The notes: generated by a model not told the origin, from the letters alone. Positions 7,012-15,922 are shown, counted from the first letter of the stretch. The stretch: DNA of 37,618 bases from an uncultured Fibrobacter sp. (GCA_947165045.1 CAMUYW010000031.1:1-37618), one strand, 5' to 3'. A program made the numbers and translations.

Positions 7012-8265
7012 ATGTCTCCGTTCCGTTGGTTTATAAGTGCAATTCCTAGAAGTCCCAAGCGCAAGGGGCTCTTGATGCATTTGTATTACGTTTGGCAGGA
7101 GGCATTTACGCCGGTGGGGCATGCCGCGGCAGCGCTCATGATGTTTTCGATGTTCGCAGGTGTGGTTCCTGGATTTTGGGCGGCGTGGGTGTTTTGTGGT
7201 CTCGACTTCATGTACTTTTTAGCGCTCGTGCCAAGCCTTTTCATGACCGCTCGAAAGAGTAAATTTAAGGCGAGTGATATTGCAGTACGCAATGTTTACG
7301 AAGGGGAAATCGCGACCGTTCGCTTGCATGTTTATGCTGAAGATAAATTAAACGCCGTGTCGCTCGGCTGTTTCCGCATGGATTCGTCGCTTAAATGCGT
7401 GGAATCGGAACTTGCGATGATTGCAAAGGGCGAATCTGCGAAACTCTCGTGCAAAATGCAAACGAAAAAACGTGGCGCTTTTGAAATTCCGAAAGTCGCG
7501 GTTATTTTGCCCGAAATTTGCGGAGCGTTGCGCTATGCGGCAAAAGCAGGGAAGGCCGAATTGCTTGTGTTCCCGCGCCCGTTGCGCGTGAGCTCTTTCC
7601 CGTTTTTGATTTCGGGTGCAAGTGGTGTTGTGTTCGCGCCGCTATTGATGCCGAGCCTTACTCGTGGAATGAATTTTGTAGGCGTGCGCGAATACCGCGA
7701 AGGCGATGCCTTGCGCGACTTGCACCACAAGGCGTTCGCTCGTTACGGGAAACCGTTTACGAAGGAATTCGAAACGGAACGTGGCGCGGGAGCGATTCTC
7801 GTGCTTGACGTAACGGCTCGAAATTTGCGTGAAAAGTCTTCGGTTGAAATGTTGATTCGCTTGGCTGCTGGTATTGGCCTTTGGCTCTTGGAACGAAAAG
7901 CTCTTGGCCGCTTTTTCATCGGCGATGATGAAATTTCTTTAGTGCAAGCTGATCACGGCGAAAGCTTTTTAGAAGCGCTTGCGCGAATCCCGCCGGCATC
8001 GTTTTTGATAACTCGTGGGCGAGGGGCTGCTTCCGAAAATGTGCCAAAACGCTGGTCGCCGGCGGCGCGCCCGCTTGGCCCCGTGCTTCGCGTGGGGCTC
8101 TTCGCAACCGACGATCCGCTTGTGCACAAGCAAGTCGTTTTAGAATCGCATTCCATGGCCGCCGACGAATTGAAAGCGGCGGTTTCAGATGATGTTTTGG
8201 CAATCAATGCAAAACTTCTCGAACGTTCGTTTGAAAAGTCTCGCGATACGGAGGTGAGTCTATGA
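7012..8265 (+). CDS. DUF58 domain protein
   Basis: The 417-residue protein has two hydrophobic segments at about 35-55 and 57-78, followed by an extracytoplasmic-type beta region. The DUF58 core lies around residues 216-265. Its signature is VREYREGDALRDLHHKAFAR, which corresponds to the family's YxxGDDxRxIDWxxxAR pattern, with His-His in place of Asp-Trp. DUF58 proteins are encoded with MoxR ATPases and transglutaminases; their biochemical role is not settled. The ATG at 7012 follows a repeat tract without a ribosome binding site. An in-frame ATG at 7075 preceded by AAGGGG seven bases upstream is a credible alternative start and would keep both membrane segments. The gene overlaps the next by 4 bp (ATGA). 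Confidence 0.85.
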   Translation: MSPFRWFISAIPRSPKRKGLLMHLYYVWQEAFTPVGHAAAALMMFSMFAGVVPGFWAAWVFCGLDFMYFLALVPSLFMTARKSKFKASDIAVRNVYEGEIATVRLHVYAEDKLNAVSLGCFRMDSSLKCVESELAMIAKGESAKLSCKMQTKKRGAFEIPKVAVILPEICGALRYAAKAGKAELLVFPRPLRVSSFPFLISGASGVVFAPLLMPSLTRGMNFVGVREYREGDALRDLHHKAFARYGKPFTKEFETERGAGAILVLDVTARNLREKSSVEMLIRLAAGIGLWLLERKALGRFFIGDDEISLVQADHGESFLEALARIPPASFLITRGRGAASENVPKRWSPAARPLGPVLRVGLFATDDPLVHKQVVLESHSMAADELKAAVSDDVLAINAKLLERSFEKSRDTEVSL

Positions 8266-10319
8266 TGAACTTCCGTGAAATTTGCAAAACCATTTTCTTT
8301 TGCATTGTTTCTGTGAACTTGGGTGTTTCAAGCGGCCTTGAAATTCTCGGCATCGTTTTTGCGGCATTGTTTATTGCAATGCATGCTGCACAGTTTGTCC
8401 GTTCGAAAAAGTCGCCCGAATTGCAGCGCATTCCGCGCTATAAAAAACTATTTGCGTATGGTGCAATTGTTCCGTGTGCGTTGTGGTGGGTGCTGACTCC
8501 GAGTGTAGAAAATGGAGTGTCCCCATATTTGGTTTTTATCCCTGCGTGGTACTTACTTTATTTGGCATGTTTGCAAAAGCGTAGCCTTGGCAATGGCGGT
8601 TATGAAGCCTTTGTCGTGTTTAATGGCATTGCAGTTCTTTTTATGGGACTCTTCCAAGCGCCTCGTGGTTGTGCTGTAAGTGCCGCGGTTGCTTTGATTC
8701 TTGCGGTGTATGCGTTTGGGCGCCCGCGTGTTGCTTTGTACAAACGATTACTTTTTGTTTTGATGTATGCGATGCTGTGTGGTTCATCGTATCTTGGATT
8801 TAAATATTGGAAAAGTCATCATTATTATAGCGGCCGTTGGGCCGAAGATTACTACTTGAAAAATCGTGTCATGGGCTTTGATCCTGTGGCTGCTTTAGGT
8901 TCTTTTTCGAGTAACTATAATTCAAAATACAATGATGAAATTGTCCTAAGAATTTGGGATACGCTTGCGCCGCAGTACCTGCGTGCTGCCGCTTACGAGA
9001 AGTATGTTGCAGGAATTTGGAAACTCCCGGCAGTTGCGGAAAAGAAATTGTATCCTGCTCGCTATCGTGTGGATTATGCGGTCTTTGAAACGTCTGATTC
9101 TGCGGCGGCAGCGCCAAACGTGAAAAACGTTTGGGTGCAAGCGACTTTAGACAATTTTGGCTTTATGTTTACGGCTCCGAATGCGGTTGGAGTGGCTGTC
9201 AAAAATGCGGATTCTCTCAACTATTATTCGACAAATATTTTTTCGGGTACAAATGGAATACGTAGCGATTGGTATTACTATGTGCCTGATTCTGCAAAAA
9301 CACTTGCTATAACAGCAACGGAAGCGGACGAGGCTGATTCATCATTCCTGCAAATTTCTGAAAAGAATCGCGACTTGCTGGATTTCGTGGCGGTTGCGAT
9401 GGCTCTCCCTGCTCGCGATTCTACGGCCGATACTGCGAATGCCGATTCTGCGCTTACCCCCTCGCAATTTGCTGTGCTGAATTTAAAAACGATTGAACAA
9501 TATTTTATTCGTAATTTTAAATATTCATACATTGTTCCGGGCAAGAATGGAACGGGAAGTGCAACTTCGCGCAATTCAACAAAAGATCCTCTCCAAAGTT
9601 TTTGGACTAGTAAATCGGGCTATTGCGAATATTATGCGACACTTGCCACGCTCCTTTTGCGCTATCAGGGAATTCCTGCGCGTTATGTGACTGGATTTGC
9701 GCATCCTGAACATGTTGCGGGCCGCCCTTATGCAACGTTTCGTCGTCGCCATAGCCATGCATGGGTAGAAGTTTATATTGACCATAAGTGGTATATTTTT
9801 GACCCGACTCCACCTATTCTTGCAAATGATTTTGCGGCTCCGTCTTGGATCTCTCTAAAAATCGAAGGGTTGAAAGGGCGCTTTGCGTATGTTCTCCATT
9901 TGCTCAAAGATGGTGAATGGCGCCGTGTTGTGGATAGTTGGCAAAACTCTTCGGAACGCTTGATTGCAAGCCCCATTTTTTATGCGTTCTTGCTTCTTCT
10001 AATTGCCGTTTTTGTGGGACTGAAGTTCCGCAAGTATCGTTATAATAAAAGTTACGATGTCGTTTCGAAAAATGCGGCTCAATGGATTTCGATTCTTGAA
10101 GATGCCGAAAAACGTCTTGCCCGAATTGGTTTTGTGCGTGCTCCAGGTGAAACTGTATCCGCGTTTGCCATCCGAGTAAGGTTGGTTGAAAATTATAAAA
10201 AAACACCCTCAAAGGTGAATTCCAATGAGAGTGCTAAAATTGAACGTCGTGAACGCGAAATCGCTTTAGCGGTTAAACATCTCGAAGATTACGAAAGCAA
10301 TCGCTGGCGAATCAATTGA
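8262..10319 (+). CDS. Membrane transglutaminase-like protein (TgpA type)
   Basis: The 685-residue protein starts with several hydrophobic helices up to about residue 180, then a soluble domain, and a last membrane helix at about 572-596 before a cytosolic tail. The transglutaminase-like core is at about 405-520. Its triad is visible: Cys455 in KSGYCEYYATLATLLLR, His499 in RRRHSHAWVEV and Asp514 in WYIFDPTPP. This layout is that of TgpA/DUF3488 proteins. The reaction and substrate here are unknown; the core would face the periplasm. GGAGG lies 7 bases before the first ATG, and the ATGA overlap with the DUF58 gene indicates coupling. It ends 4 bp from a convergent lipoprotein gene. Confidence 0.88.
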   Translation: MMNFREICKTIFFCIVSVNLGVSSGLEILGIVFAALFIAMHAAQFVRSKKSPELQRIPRYKKLFAYGAIVPCALWWVLTPSVENGVSPYLVFIPAWYLLYLACLQKRSLGNGGYEAFVVFNGIAVLFMGLFQAPRGCAVSAAVALILAVYAFGRPRVALYKRLLFVLMYAMLCGSSYLGFKYWKSHHYYSGRWAEDYYLKNRVMGFDPVAALGSFSSNYNSKYNDEIVLRIWDTLAPQYLRAAAYEKYVAGIWKLPAVAEKKLYPARYRVDYAVFETSDSAAAAPNVKNVWVQATLDNFGFMFTAPNAVGVAVKNADSLNYYSTNIFSGTNGIRSDWYYYVPDSAKTLAITATEADEADSSFLQISEKNRDLLDFVAVAMALPARDSTADTANADSALTPSQFAVLNLKTIEQYFIRNFKYSYIVPGKNGTGSATSRNSTKDPLQSFWTSKSGYCEYYATLATLLLRYQGIPARYVTGFAHPEHVAGRPYATFRRRHSHAWVEVYIDHKWYIFDPTPPILANDFAAPSWISLKIEGLKGRFAYVLHLLKDGEWRRVVDSWQNSSERLIASPIFYAFLLLLIAVFVGLKFRKYRYNKSYDVVSKNAAQWISILEDAEKRLARIGFVRAPGETVSAFAIRVRLVENYKKTPSKVNSNESAKIERREREIALAVKHLEDYESNRWRIN

Positions 10320-10322
10320 TGC

Positions 10323-10889
10323 TTAGTTATCGCTGACGAATGTGTACTTTTCGATGGCGATATCAGCGTTGGGATTTTTTTCATCACCCAAGTCTAATTC
10401 AGGACTTAGGAAGAAAAGATGCTTGAGCTTCAATGTGACCGTAGCACCATCGGTGATAACGGATGTCTCGACAAGGGCTTCGTCGTTGGGCTGGAGGCAG
10501 ATGTTGCCGATATTGGCTCTGAGGTGGAGGTAATTTCCTTGAATGTCCCAGCTACCGTAAATTTTCCCGGTCCCGTTTTGGCACGGGGCGATGGTCAAGG
10601 AAGAGTTTATAAACTCAAACTTGTTGGCTTTCTTTTCGTCTACATAGAACTTGAGCGTTGCCGGGTTTGCAGAAAAATCTGGAGATGGTTGAATGATATC
10701 CACAGTATCGGTGCCTACAACTCGCGGGACGATTGGACCGTTGGTGCTCCAAGTGCCCATAATGCAGTCGGCAGTAAGACCTGCGGCGCATAGTTCAGCT
10801 TTGGATGGCGGGGGAGTAGTAGCATTGTCGCTGCATGCGGAAAACAGAGTTGCCGCCATGGCAAGGGAAGCTAAAATTTTGATTTTCAT
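10323..10889 (-). CDS. Lipoprotein of unknown function
   Basis: The 188-residue protein carries a lipoprotein signal, MKIKILASLAMAATLFSAC, with the lipidated Cys at 19. The mature part begins with a Thr/Pro-rich tether. It contains a CIMGTWSTNG segment at about 41-50 and a region GSWDIQGNYLHLRA at about 111-124, reminiscent of lipocalin-like 'GTW' beta-barrel lipoproteins. It has extra cysteines at about 33, 41, 103 and 130. Function is unknown. A good ribosome binding site (AGAGGA) lies before the ATG. The gene is convergent with the transglutaminase gene and divergent from the CE6 esterase gene across a 152-bp gap. Confidence 0.78.
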   Translation of the reverse strand: MKIKILASLAMAATLFSACSDNATTPPPSKAELCAAGLTADCIMGTWSTNGPIVPRVVGTDTVDIIQPSPDFSANPATLKFYVDEKKANKFEFINSSLTIAPCQNGTGKIYGSWDIQGNYLHLRANIGNICLQPNDEALVETSVITDGATVTLKLKHLFFLSPELDLGDEKNPNADIAIEKYTFVSDN

Positions 10890-11008
10890 AAAATCCTCTT
10901 TTTAATGGGAATATATATAAATAATTCAATGTTGCAGAACACTACAACGCGTTTTTCCAAAGATTTAACATAAGCTTTTTAATTGGAAATATATTAAGAG
11001 TAGTTGTT

Positions 11009-11035
11009 GGGGGGCGTTTTTTATGCCCCAAGGAG
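11009..11035 (+). promoter_or_regulatory. GC hairpin next to the esterase ribosome binding site
   Basis: GGGGC (11011-11015) pairs with GCCCC (11025-11029) around a U-rich loop, and AAGGAG (11030-11035) follows at once. The hairpin abuts the Shine-Dalgarno and could modulate translation or stabilise the mRNA. It is not a standard terminator because the T-run is in the loop. Confidence 0.35.
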
Positions 11036-11041
11036 TGTTAG

Positions 11042-12262
11042 ATGAAAGTCTCGCGTTACGTGAGCTTGTTTTTCGGTTTGGGGCTTGCCGTGTCGGCTCA
11101 TGCTGCTCCAGACCCAAATTTCCACATATATCTTGCTTTAGGGCAATCCAATATGGAAGGCCAGGGCAATATCGAAAGTCAGGATAAGACTGTCGATAAG
11201 CGATTCCAGGTGCTATGGACCACCAATGAAACCAATTGCGGGAAAAAGCTTGGTCAATGGTCCGATGCGGTTCCTCCGCTTGCTAGTTGTAGTAGTAAGC
11301 TTGGCCCTGCCGACTATTTTGGCCGTACAATGGTCGAAAAGACGGACTCACAAATTCGTGTGGGTATAGTTGATGTGGCTGTTGCTGGGTGCAGTATCCA
11401 GTTGTTCGATTCTCCCCTTAGTCAAAGCTATATGAATCAGCAGGCGAGTTGGTTTAAGCAAAGGGTTGAAGCTTACGGCGGCAAACCTTATGAACGCTTT
11501 ATTGAAATGGCTAAAAAGGCTCAGGAAGATGGCGTCATCAAGGGAATTATTTTCCATCAGGGCGAAACGGATGCGGGCGATGGCCAGTGGCCCTCCAAAG
11601 TCAAGAAACTTTATGACCGAATTCTCAAGGACTTGAATCTTGGTGATGACATCCCGTTCCTTGCGGGTGAAGTCTTGCGCAGTGGCATGAGCAGTGGCGC
11701 AAACAACAACATTGCGAAACTTCCGCAGCAATCCAAGAACTTTTACGTGATTTCATCTGAGGGCTTTAATCAGGCTTTGGGCGATGGCCAGAATGTGCAT
11801 TTTACATCGCAAGAATATCGCGATTTTGGTAAGCGCTATGCCGAAAAAATGATTGAAGTTCTTGGCGATAAGATTAAGCCTGTGGCGGCCGTTGAATCTA
11901 GCAGCAGCGAAGCACCGGCAAGTTCGTCTTCTGTGGAGTCGAGTTCGTCGGAGGTGGGGTCTTCGAGTTCTGCGACGGGCGTGATTATTATCGGGAATGC
12001 ATCTCCGTCATTGAACGTGGGCAAGGTTTCATTTGATAACGGAAACCTTGTGGTGCCGGTGACGCTTGCTCGTAATGGCAACGTGAAAGTTAGGCTTTAT
12101 TCTGTGCTCGGTAACGAACTCGCAAGTGTTAGCGAAATGATGAAATCGGGTACGAACAACGTACAATTTGCAAGAAAGAATATCCCGTCGGGCGTTTATA
12201 TGTTAAGCGTTCAATCGGGTTCTACTCGCATCATAAAACGAATAGAGCTAGGGAACCTCTAA
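11042..12262 (+). CDS. Secreted CE6-type acetyl (xylan) esterase, SASA family
   Basis: The signal peptide MKVSRYVSLFFGLGLAVSAHA leads into a SGNH-type esterase domain (about 25-275). Ser36 in LALGQSNMEG is the nucleophile, FHQGETD (171-177) is the conserved block and His253 in GQNVHFTSQEY completes the site. Family knowledge predicts removal of acetyl groups from plant polysaccharides such as xylan; sialate O-acetylesterase is the other family name. A poly-serine linker (about 285-311) is followed by a C-terminal beta domain of about 80 residues ending IPSGVYMLSVQSGSTRIIKR, like a type IX sorting tail. The last residues and the stop codon are formed by a repeat copy at 12251-12277. AAGGAG precedes the ATG by 6 bases. 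Confidence 0.87.
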   Translation: MKVSRYVSLFFGLGLAVSAHAAPDPNFHIYLALGQSNMEGQGNIESQDKTVDKRFQVLWTTNETNCGKKLGQWSDAVPPLASCSSKLGPADYFGRTMVEKTDSQIRVGIVDVAVAGCSIQLFDSPLSQSYMNQQASWFKQRVEAYGGKPYERFIEMAKKAQEDGVIKGIIFHQGETDAGDGQWPSKVKKLYDRILKDLNLGDDIPFLAGEVLRSGMSSGANNNIAKLPQQSKNFYVISSEGFNQALGDGQNVHFTSQEYRDFGKRYAEKMIEVLGDKIKPVAAVESSSSEAPASSSSVESSSSEVGSSSSATGVIIIGNASPSLNVGKVSFDNGNLVVPVTLARNGNVKVRLYSVLGNELASVSEMMKSGTNNVQFARKNIPSGVYMLSVQSGSTRIIKRIELGNL

Positions 12263-12277
12263 AAATTGCTTTGATAA
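12251..12277 (+). repeat. Solo end of the MITE-like element
   Basis: These 27 bases match 5770-5796 with a single mismatch (GGGAA versus GGGAG at the fifth base). The block supplies the final codons (GGG AAC CTC) and TAA stop of the esterase gene. No matching inverted end follows, so it is a partial copy or a shared short repeat. Confidence 0.6.
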
Positions 12278-12328
12278 GGAGGTCTTTGCCAGACCGCTAT
12301 CCAAAATAAAAGTTCTCCTCACTGCTAA

Positions 12329-12357
12329 GGGCTCCGTGATTTTCACGGGGCTCTTTT
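12329..12357 (+). terminator. Rho-independent terminator after the esterase gene
   Basis: A 10-bp stem, GGGCTCCGTG (12329-12338) with CACGGGGCTC (12344-12353), has an ATTTT loop and is followed by TTTT. It overlaps the last bases of the convergent trmO gene. Confidence 0.8.
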
Positions 12358-13032
12358 CTCGATACTCACGATTTCAAGCTCTTCGCCTATGACTTTGAAC
12401 TTGACTTCAAATTCGGCGAAGTTGAATCCGTAAACGCGTTCGGGATCGTTTTGGTAGGCGGGGCGCGGATCTTGTTCTAGGACTTCTATGAGCGCGCCGC
12501 GTTTTTTGGAAGGCAATTTGTTCAATTGCTCGGAGGGCTTTACATGCACTTTGATTTGGCGGACGGCCTCGGCGAAGCCACCCGTGGCTTCGGGGTGGGC
12601 GTCCGTGTAAGGCAGGTATGGCTTGATATCGACGATGGGCGTTCCGTCCATCAAATCGGCGCCGGAGACGACGATTTCGGGCCCTTCCGGCCCGTCGATA
12701 TCAATGCGTTCGATCTTTACGCAAGAAAGCGCGACCGGGTTCGGCCTAAAGCTCGACCGGGTCGCGAATACGCCGAGGCGCTTGTTGCCACCGAGCCTCG
12801 GCGGTCGCACAGTCGGGCTCCAAGTACTGCGAATATTCTCCGAAAAAATCCACATGATCCACAAGTGGCTAAAGCCTTCAAGGCCGCGGAGCGCATCGGC
12901 ATTGCGGAACTCCGGTTCAAATCGAATGACCGCTTGCAAATTCTGCACCAAACCGCTTTGCCGCGGAATGCCAAACTTTTCGCGAAAATCGCTTTTGATA
13001 CGCGCAATAATTTTAAACGTGATATCTTGCAT
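12343..13032 (-). CDS. trmO: tRNA (adenine(37)-N6)-methyltransferase TrmO
   Basis: The 229-residue protein matches the TsaA/YaeB/TrmO family. The hallmark segment RPPRLGGNKRLGVFATRS (about 76-93), followed by SFRPNPVALS, forms the AdoMet-binding barrel. The C-terminal domain carries VLEQDPRPAYQNDPERVYGF, the usual TrmO C-terminal signature. The enzyme uses S-adenosylmethionine to methylate the N6 position of t6A37 in certain tRNAs. The start ATG at 13032 has no clear Shine-Dalgarno. The stop lies inside the terminator shared with the convergent esterase gene. It lies downstream of the GH74 gene on the same strand, beyond a terminator. Confidence 0.92.
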   Translation of the reverse strand: MQDITFKIIARIKSDFREKFGIPRQSGLVQNLQAVIRFEPEFRNADALRGLEGFSHLWIMWIFSENIRSTWSPTVRPPRLGGNKRLGVFATRSSFRPNPVALSCVKIERIDIDGPEGPEIVVSGADLMDGTPIVDIKPYLPYTDAHPEATGGFAEAVRQIKVHVKPSEQLNKLPSKKRGALIEVLEQDPRPAYQNDPERVYGFNFAEFEVKFKVIGEELEIVSIEKRAP

Positions 13033-13052
13033 AAAATTTTTTAAAAAATAAC

Positions 13053-13104
13053 AAGAAAGGCTAGAGTTTTAATGCACTCGCATTGGACTCTAGCCTTTTT
13101 AAGT
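13053..13104 (-). terminator. Terminator between the GH74 gene and trmO
   Basis: A perfect 12-bp stem, AAAGGCTAGAGT (13056-13067) with ACTCTAGCCTTT (13087-13098), closes a 19-nt loop. The minus-strand tail is U-rich (CTTTCTTGTTATTTTTT). It lies 48 bp after the GH74 stop. Confidence 0.75.
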
Positions 13105-13151
13105 GTGGGGATTGATGATTTATTGAAACTTGTTTGTCTTATTGAATGGTC

Positions 13152-15716
13152 TTACTTAATCGTAATGGCTTTTTTCAAAAGCAATTTGCCGTTTGCGCTG
13201 ACGACTCTTGCGATGTAATGGCCATTCGGAATCTTCTTGAGGCTTACGCTTCTGTTGCCGTTTACGTTCGTGCTCAGGAGCGTCTTGCCGTTCACGGTCA
13301 TGATTTCGAGCTTGCTTTCGTTCTGAACGCTAACCTGCAAAGTGTGGTTCTGCTGTGTGAGCGAAACCTTGCCGATGCTGCGCGTAATCTTGTTGAGACT
13401 TGTCGGCGTGACGTCAATGAACTTCGTTCCTTCCGGTGCGCCCACGATTGTGCCGCGACCCACTGTGCTCATGTAAACGACTCCGAAGTTGTTCATGTCA
13501 CCCTGTACGAAGTTTCCGTTTCCCGGACCGCCGAATTGGTGCATGTCGTCGTTTACGCGGTCAAAAGTCTTGCATTTGTCTGTACTGCGGTAGATGCCAA
13601 TCGGGTCTCCCGACTTTGCTGCACCCCAGATGAAAATTGTTTCGTAGTCGCTGCCTTCTTTTGCCTTGCCGATACCCACGGCAATCGCAGTCGATGCTCC
13701 TTCGCAGCGATTCCAAGATTTGCCGCCGTCTTCGGTGTAGGCGAGGCCGTATTCGGTGAATCCCTTTGGCTGCCAAACTTGAGCTTGATCCATCGGAACC
13801 CACAGATGTCCTTCTCTCTTGGGAACGGTACGGATGAGGCCGCCGCCGTTGTAGTATTCGCCAGCCTGTTCGTTCTGCAAACGGGCTTCGGCTTCTGCAA
13901 AAGTCTTGCCGCCGTCAGTAGATCTGTAAAGCGAGCCCATGCCGCCCATGACGTAGAACGTTTTGGGGTCCACCGGGTCTGCGACAATGCGGGAATAGTT
14001 TGTCTGGGTGCCGGTTTCAACAGCAGTCCAAGAGGCGCCATTGTCGTCGGAGCGGTAAACTGTTGCGCCCTGGTCTGGGCGGTGCAGCATGATTTTGCCG
14101 TCGGCAGAAAGTACCACTAAACCCTTCGGGCCCTTGAGCGTAGTTTTCACGCTATCCCAGGTCTTGCCCATGTCATCGCTGCGGTACATTACGTTAAAGT
14201 TCTGAGAATCGTACTTGCCGTAAACGGTAATCACGCCTGTGCGTACTAGGCTTCCAGTGAGCGGGGCGTAACCCATGCTTTCGGTGGTGCCGATGGTCGG
14301 CTTGTGGCGCTGGGCGCTCTGGTTGATGTCCGTATAAACGGCGCCGTCGTAGTCGCCAATGGCGGTGACGAGCGGACCTCCTGGAATGCTAACGATGTCG
14401 AGCGGCACGGTCTCTTCGATGCCCTTAGACATGAACTTCCAGAGGGGAACCTTTGCAGATACGTCTTCGGTCATGAATATGCCGTTACCGCTAGTGACCC
14501 AGGCTTGCTTGTTGTTGAATGGGTTGATTTCAAGAGAACCCGCCCAGTGGATAGCGTTGCCCGGAATCCAGTCGGTGCCATTGGCGTCGATGTTCGGAAT
14601 GTCGTTGTAGTGCTGGCCGTGATTCCAAGTCTTGCCGCCGTCCGTGGTGGCGTAGATGCGGTCGCCGTAGTTTTCCTTTTCGTCTTTGGTCACGTGGCGG
14701 CCGGTGTACTTGCCCAGCGTCGAAATCACAATGTGGTTCTTGTCCTTGGGATCAATGGCGACGCCGCCGTAGGAGCTCTTGTCTTTTTCGTAACTCTTGG
14801 TGGTGCTGCCTTCGTGTTCAACGGAATCGCTTGGGGTAAGGTCAGTCCACGTGCCGCCGGCGATGTTGTACTTGTAAAAACCGCCGCTTGCGATGTTATA
14901 TGGGCCGGGGCCGTCGGCGAACGTCACATACATGTCGCCGTCAACGATCTTCGCTCGATGGGGCATGAGTCCTGTGGGAACGCCCTTGATGGCTTCCCAA
15001 GTGGCTCCACCGTCATGGCTTACCTGCAAATTATCTTTGGTCTCGGAAATGCCGATGTAAATGGTCTTGGTGGAACCATCGGCGTTCTTGCCCTGCGATT
15101 CGTCGAACATCACAAAGCTGATGCCGTTCACTCCGTTCAGACTAGATTCCGTTGCAGTCGAGAGCGCAACTTTGTAGGCGCTTGTCCAGGTCTTGCCGTA
15201 GTCGGTGCTCTTGTAAAGGCCCTTGGTGCGGCTGCCGCAGAAGATGATGTTGCCTTTGTTGGGGTCCACGGCGAGTTTTTCGCCGGTTTGGCGGCCCATG
15301 CCGTTGCCGTGGGCGAGCATTTCCACGTAGCTCGTGTCCCAGGTGGCTCCGAAGTCTTCACTGCGGAGCACGGCCGTGCGGCCCTTGCTAAAATAGCCGG
15401 TACCTGCAAGAACGTAAATGCGTTTGGGATCGTTCGGGTCGAGAGCAAAGGCTTCGGTGCCGTAAAGGCCCTTGTCGTTTTCCGAGATGAAGTCCATCAG
15501 CGGAATCCATGTCTTATTTGCAAAATCGAAGCGGTAGATACCGCCCACGTCAGTGCGGGCGTATAAGACGTTTTCTGCTTTCGGGTGAAACATCACAGCG
15601 GAAACGAATCCACCACCATCAAAGCGGACGTTGCCCCATTCGTACTTTTCGGCGTTCGCGGTTGTGGCGAGTGCGGCCAAGGTGGCGATGCCGATTATTG
15701 AAATTTTACCAAACAT
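13152..15716 (-). CDS. Secreted GH74-type xyloglucanase
   Basis: The 854-residue protein has a signal peptide (to about ANA at 20-22) and then the GH74 opening YEWGNVRFDGGGFVSAV and LYARTDVGGIYRF, where Asp56 is in the position of one catalytic Asp. AIGDYDGAVYTD at about 452-463 carries the second (Asp455 by position). Many BNR/sortilin-type repeats of the form SxDxGxTW (for example STDYGKTW, TTDGGKTW, SDDMGKTW) fit a pair of seven-bladed propellers. GH74 enzymes cut beta-1,4-glucan backbones of xyloglucan. Residues after about 775 form a tail ending IPNGHYIARVVSANGKLLLKK, like that of the CE6 esterase and of type IX-secreted proteins. The start is preceded by GGAG. Substrate is inferred from family. 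Confidence 0.9.
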   Translation of the reverse strand: MFGKISIIGIATLAALATTANAEKYEWGNVRFDGGGFVSAVMFHPKAENVLYARTDVGGIYRFDFANKTWIPLMDFISENDKGLYGTEAFALDPNDPKRIYVLAGTGYFSKGRTAVLRSEDFGATWDTSYVEMLAHGNGMGRQTGEKLAVDPNKGNIIFCGSRTKGLYKSTDYGKTWTSAYKVALSTATESSLNGVNGISFVMFDESQGKNADGSTKTIYIGISETKDNLQVSHDGGATWEAIKGVPTGLMPHRAKIVDGDMYVTFADGPGPYNIASGGFYKYNIAGGTWTDLTPSDSVEHEGSTTKSYEKDKSSYGGVAIDPKDKNHIVISTLGKYTGRHVTKDEKENYGDRIYATTDGGKTWNHGQHYNDIPNIDANGTDWIPGNAIHWAGSLEINPFNNKQAWVTSGNGIFMTEDVSAKVPLWKFMSKGIEETVPLDIVSIPGGPLVTAIGDYDGAVYTDINQSAQRHKPTIGTTESMGYAPLTGSLVRTGVITVYGKYDSQNFNVMYRSDDMGKTWDSVKTTLKGPKGLVVLSADGKIMLHRPDQGATVYRSDDNGASWTAVETGTQTNYSRIVADPVDPKTFYVMGGMGSLYRSTDGGKTFAEAEARLQNEQAGEYYNGGGLIRTVPKREGHLWVPMDQAQVWQPKGFTEYGLAYTEDGGKSWNRCEGASTAIAVGIGKAKEGSDYETIFIWGAAKSGDPIGIYRSTDKCKTFDRVNDDMHQFGGPGNGNFVQGDMNNFGVVYMSTVGRGTIVGAPEGTKFIDVTPTSLNKITRSIGKVSLTQQNHTLQVSVQNESKLEIMTVNGKTLLSTNVNGNRSVSLKKIPNGHYIARVVSANGKLLLKKAITIK

Positions 15717-15731
15717 ATCGTCTCCGTTGAT

Positions 15732-15834
15732 ATTTTTGAGAACAATTAAACCCTTACAACTATAGCTAATATAAATAAAAATTCGCGGAAACGTATCTTA
15801 AATTAAACTTAAAATGAGAAAATTTTTGAGAACA
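15732..15834. promoter_or_regulatory. Direct repeats in the GH74 upstream region
   Basis: ATTTTTGAGAACA occurs exactly at 15732-15744 and again at 15822-15834, 90 bp apart start to start, on both sides of an AT-rich stretch holding TATAGTTG and TATATT. They may be regulator sites for the polysaccharide enzyme gene, or chance AT-rich repeats. Confidence 0.35.
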
Positions 15835-15867
15835 TTTTGAGGCGAACCCGAAAATTCCGCCATATAC

Positions 15868-15894
15868 AAAAAGACCCCAGAACAAGTCCGGGGT
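15868..15894 (-). terminator. Terminator of the histidine-phosphatase lipoprotein gene
   Basis: On the minus strand ACCCCGGA (15894-15887) pairs with TCTGGGGT (15881-15874) with one G-U pair, and TTTTT follows. It is 29 bp after the stop codon. Confidence 0.8.
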
Positions 15895-15922
15895 AGTTCT
15901 TTAAAAAATTCCTAATTTCGAA

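Noticed and set aside
13146..15566. Long plus-strand frames (324 and 420 codons) opposite the GH74 gene
   Set aside because: They mirror a GC-rich, well-supported GH74 gene; their products show no known motif.
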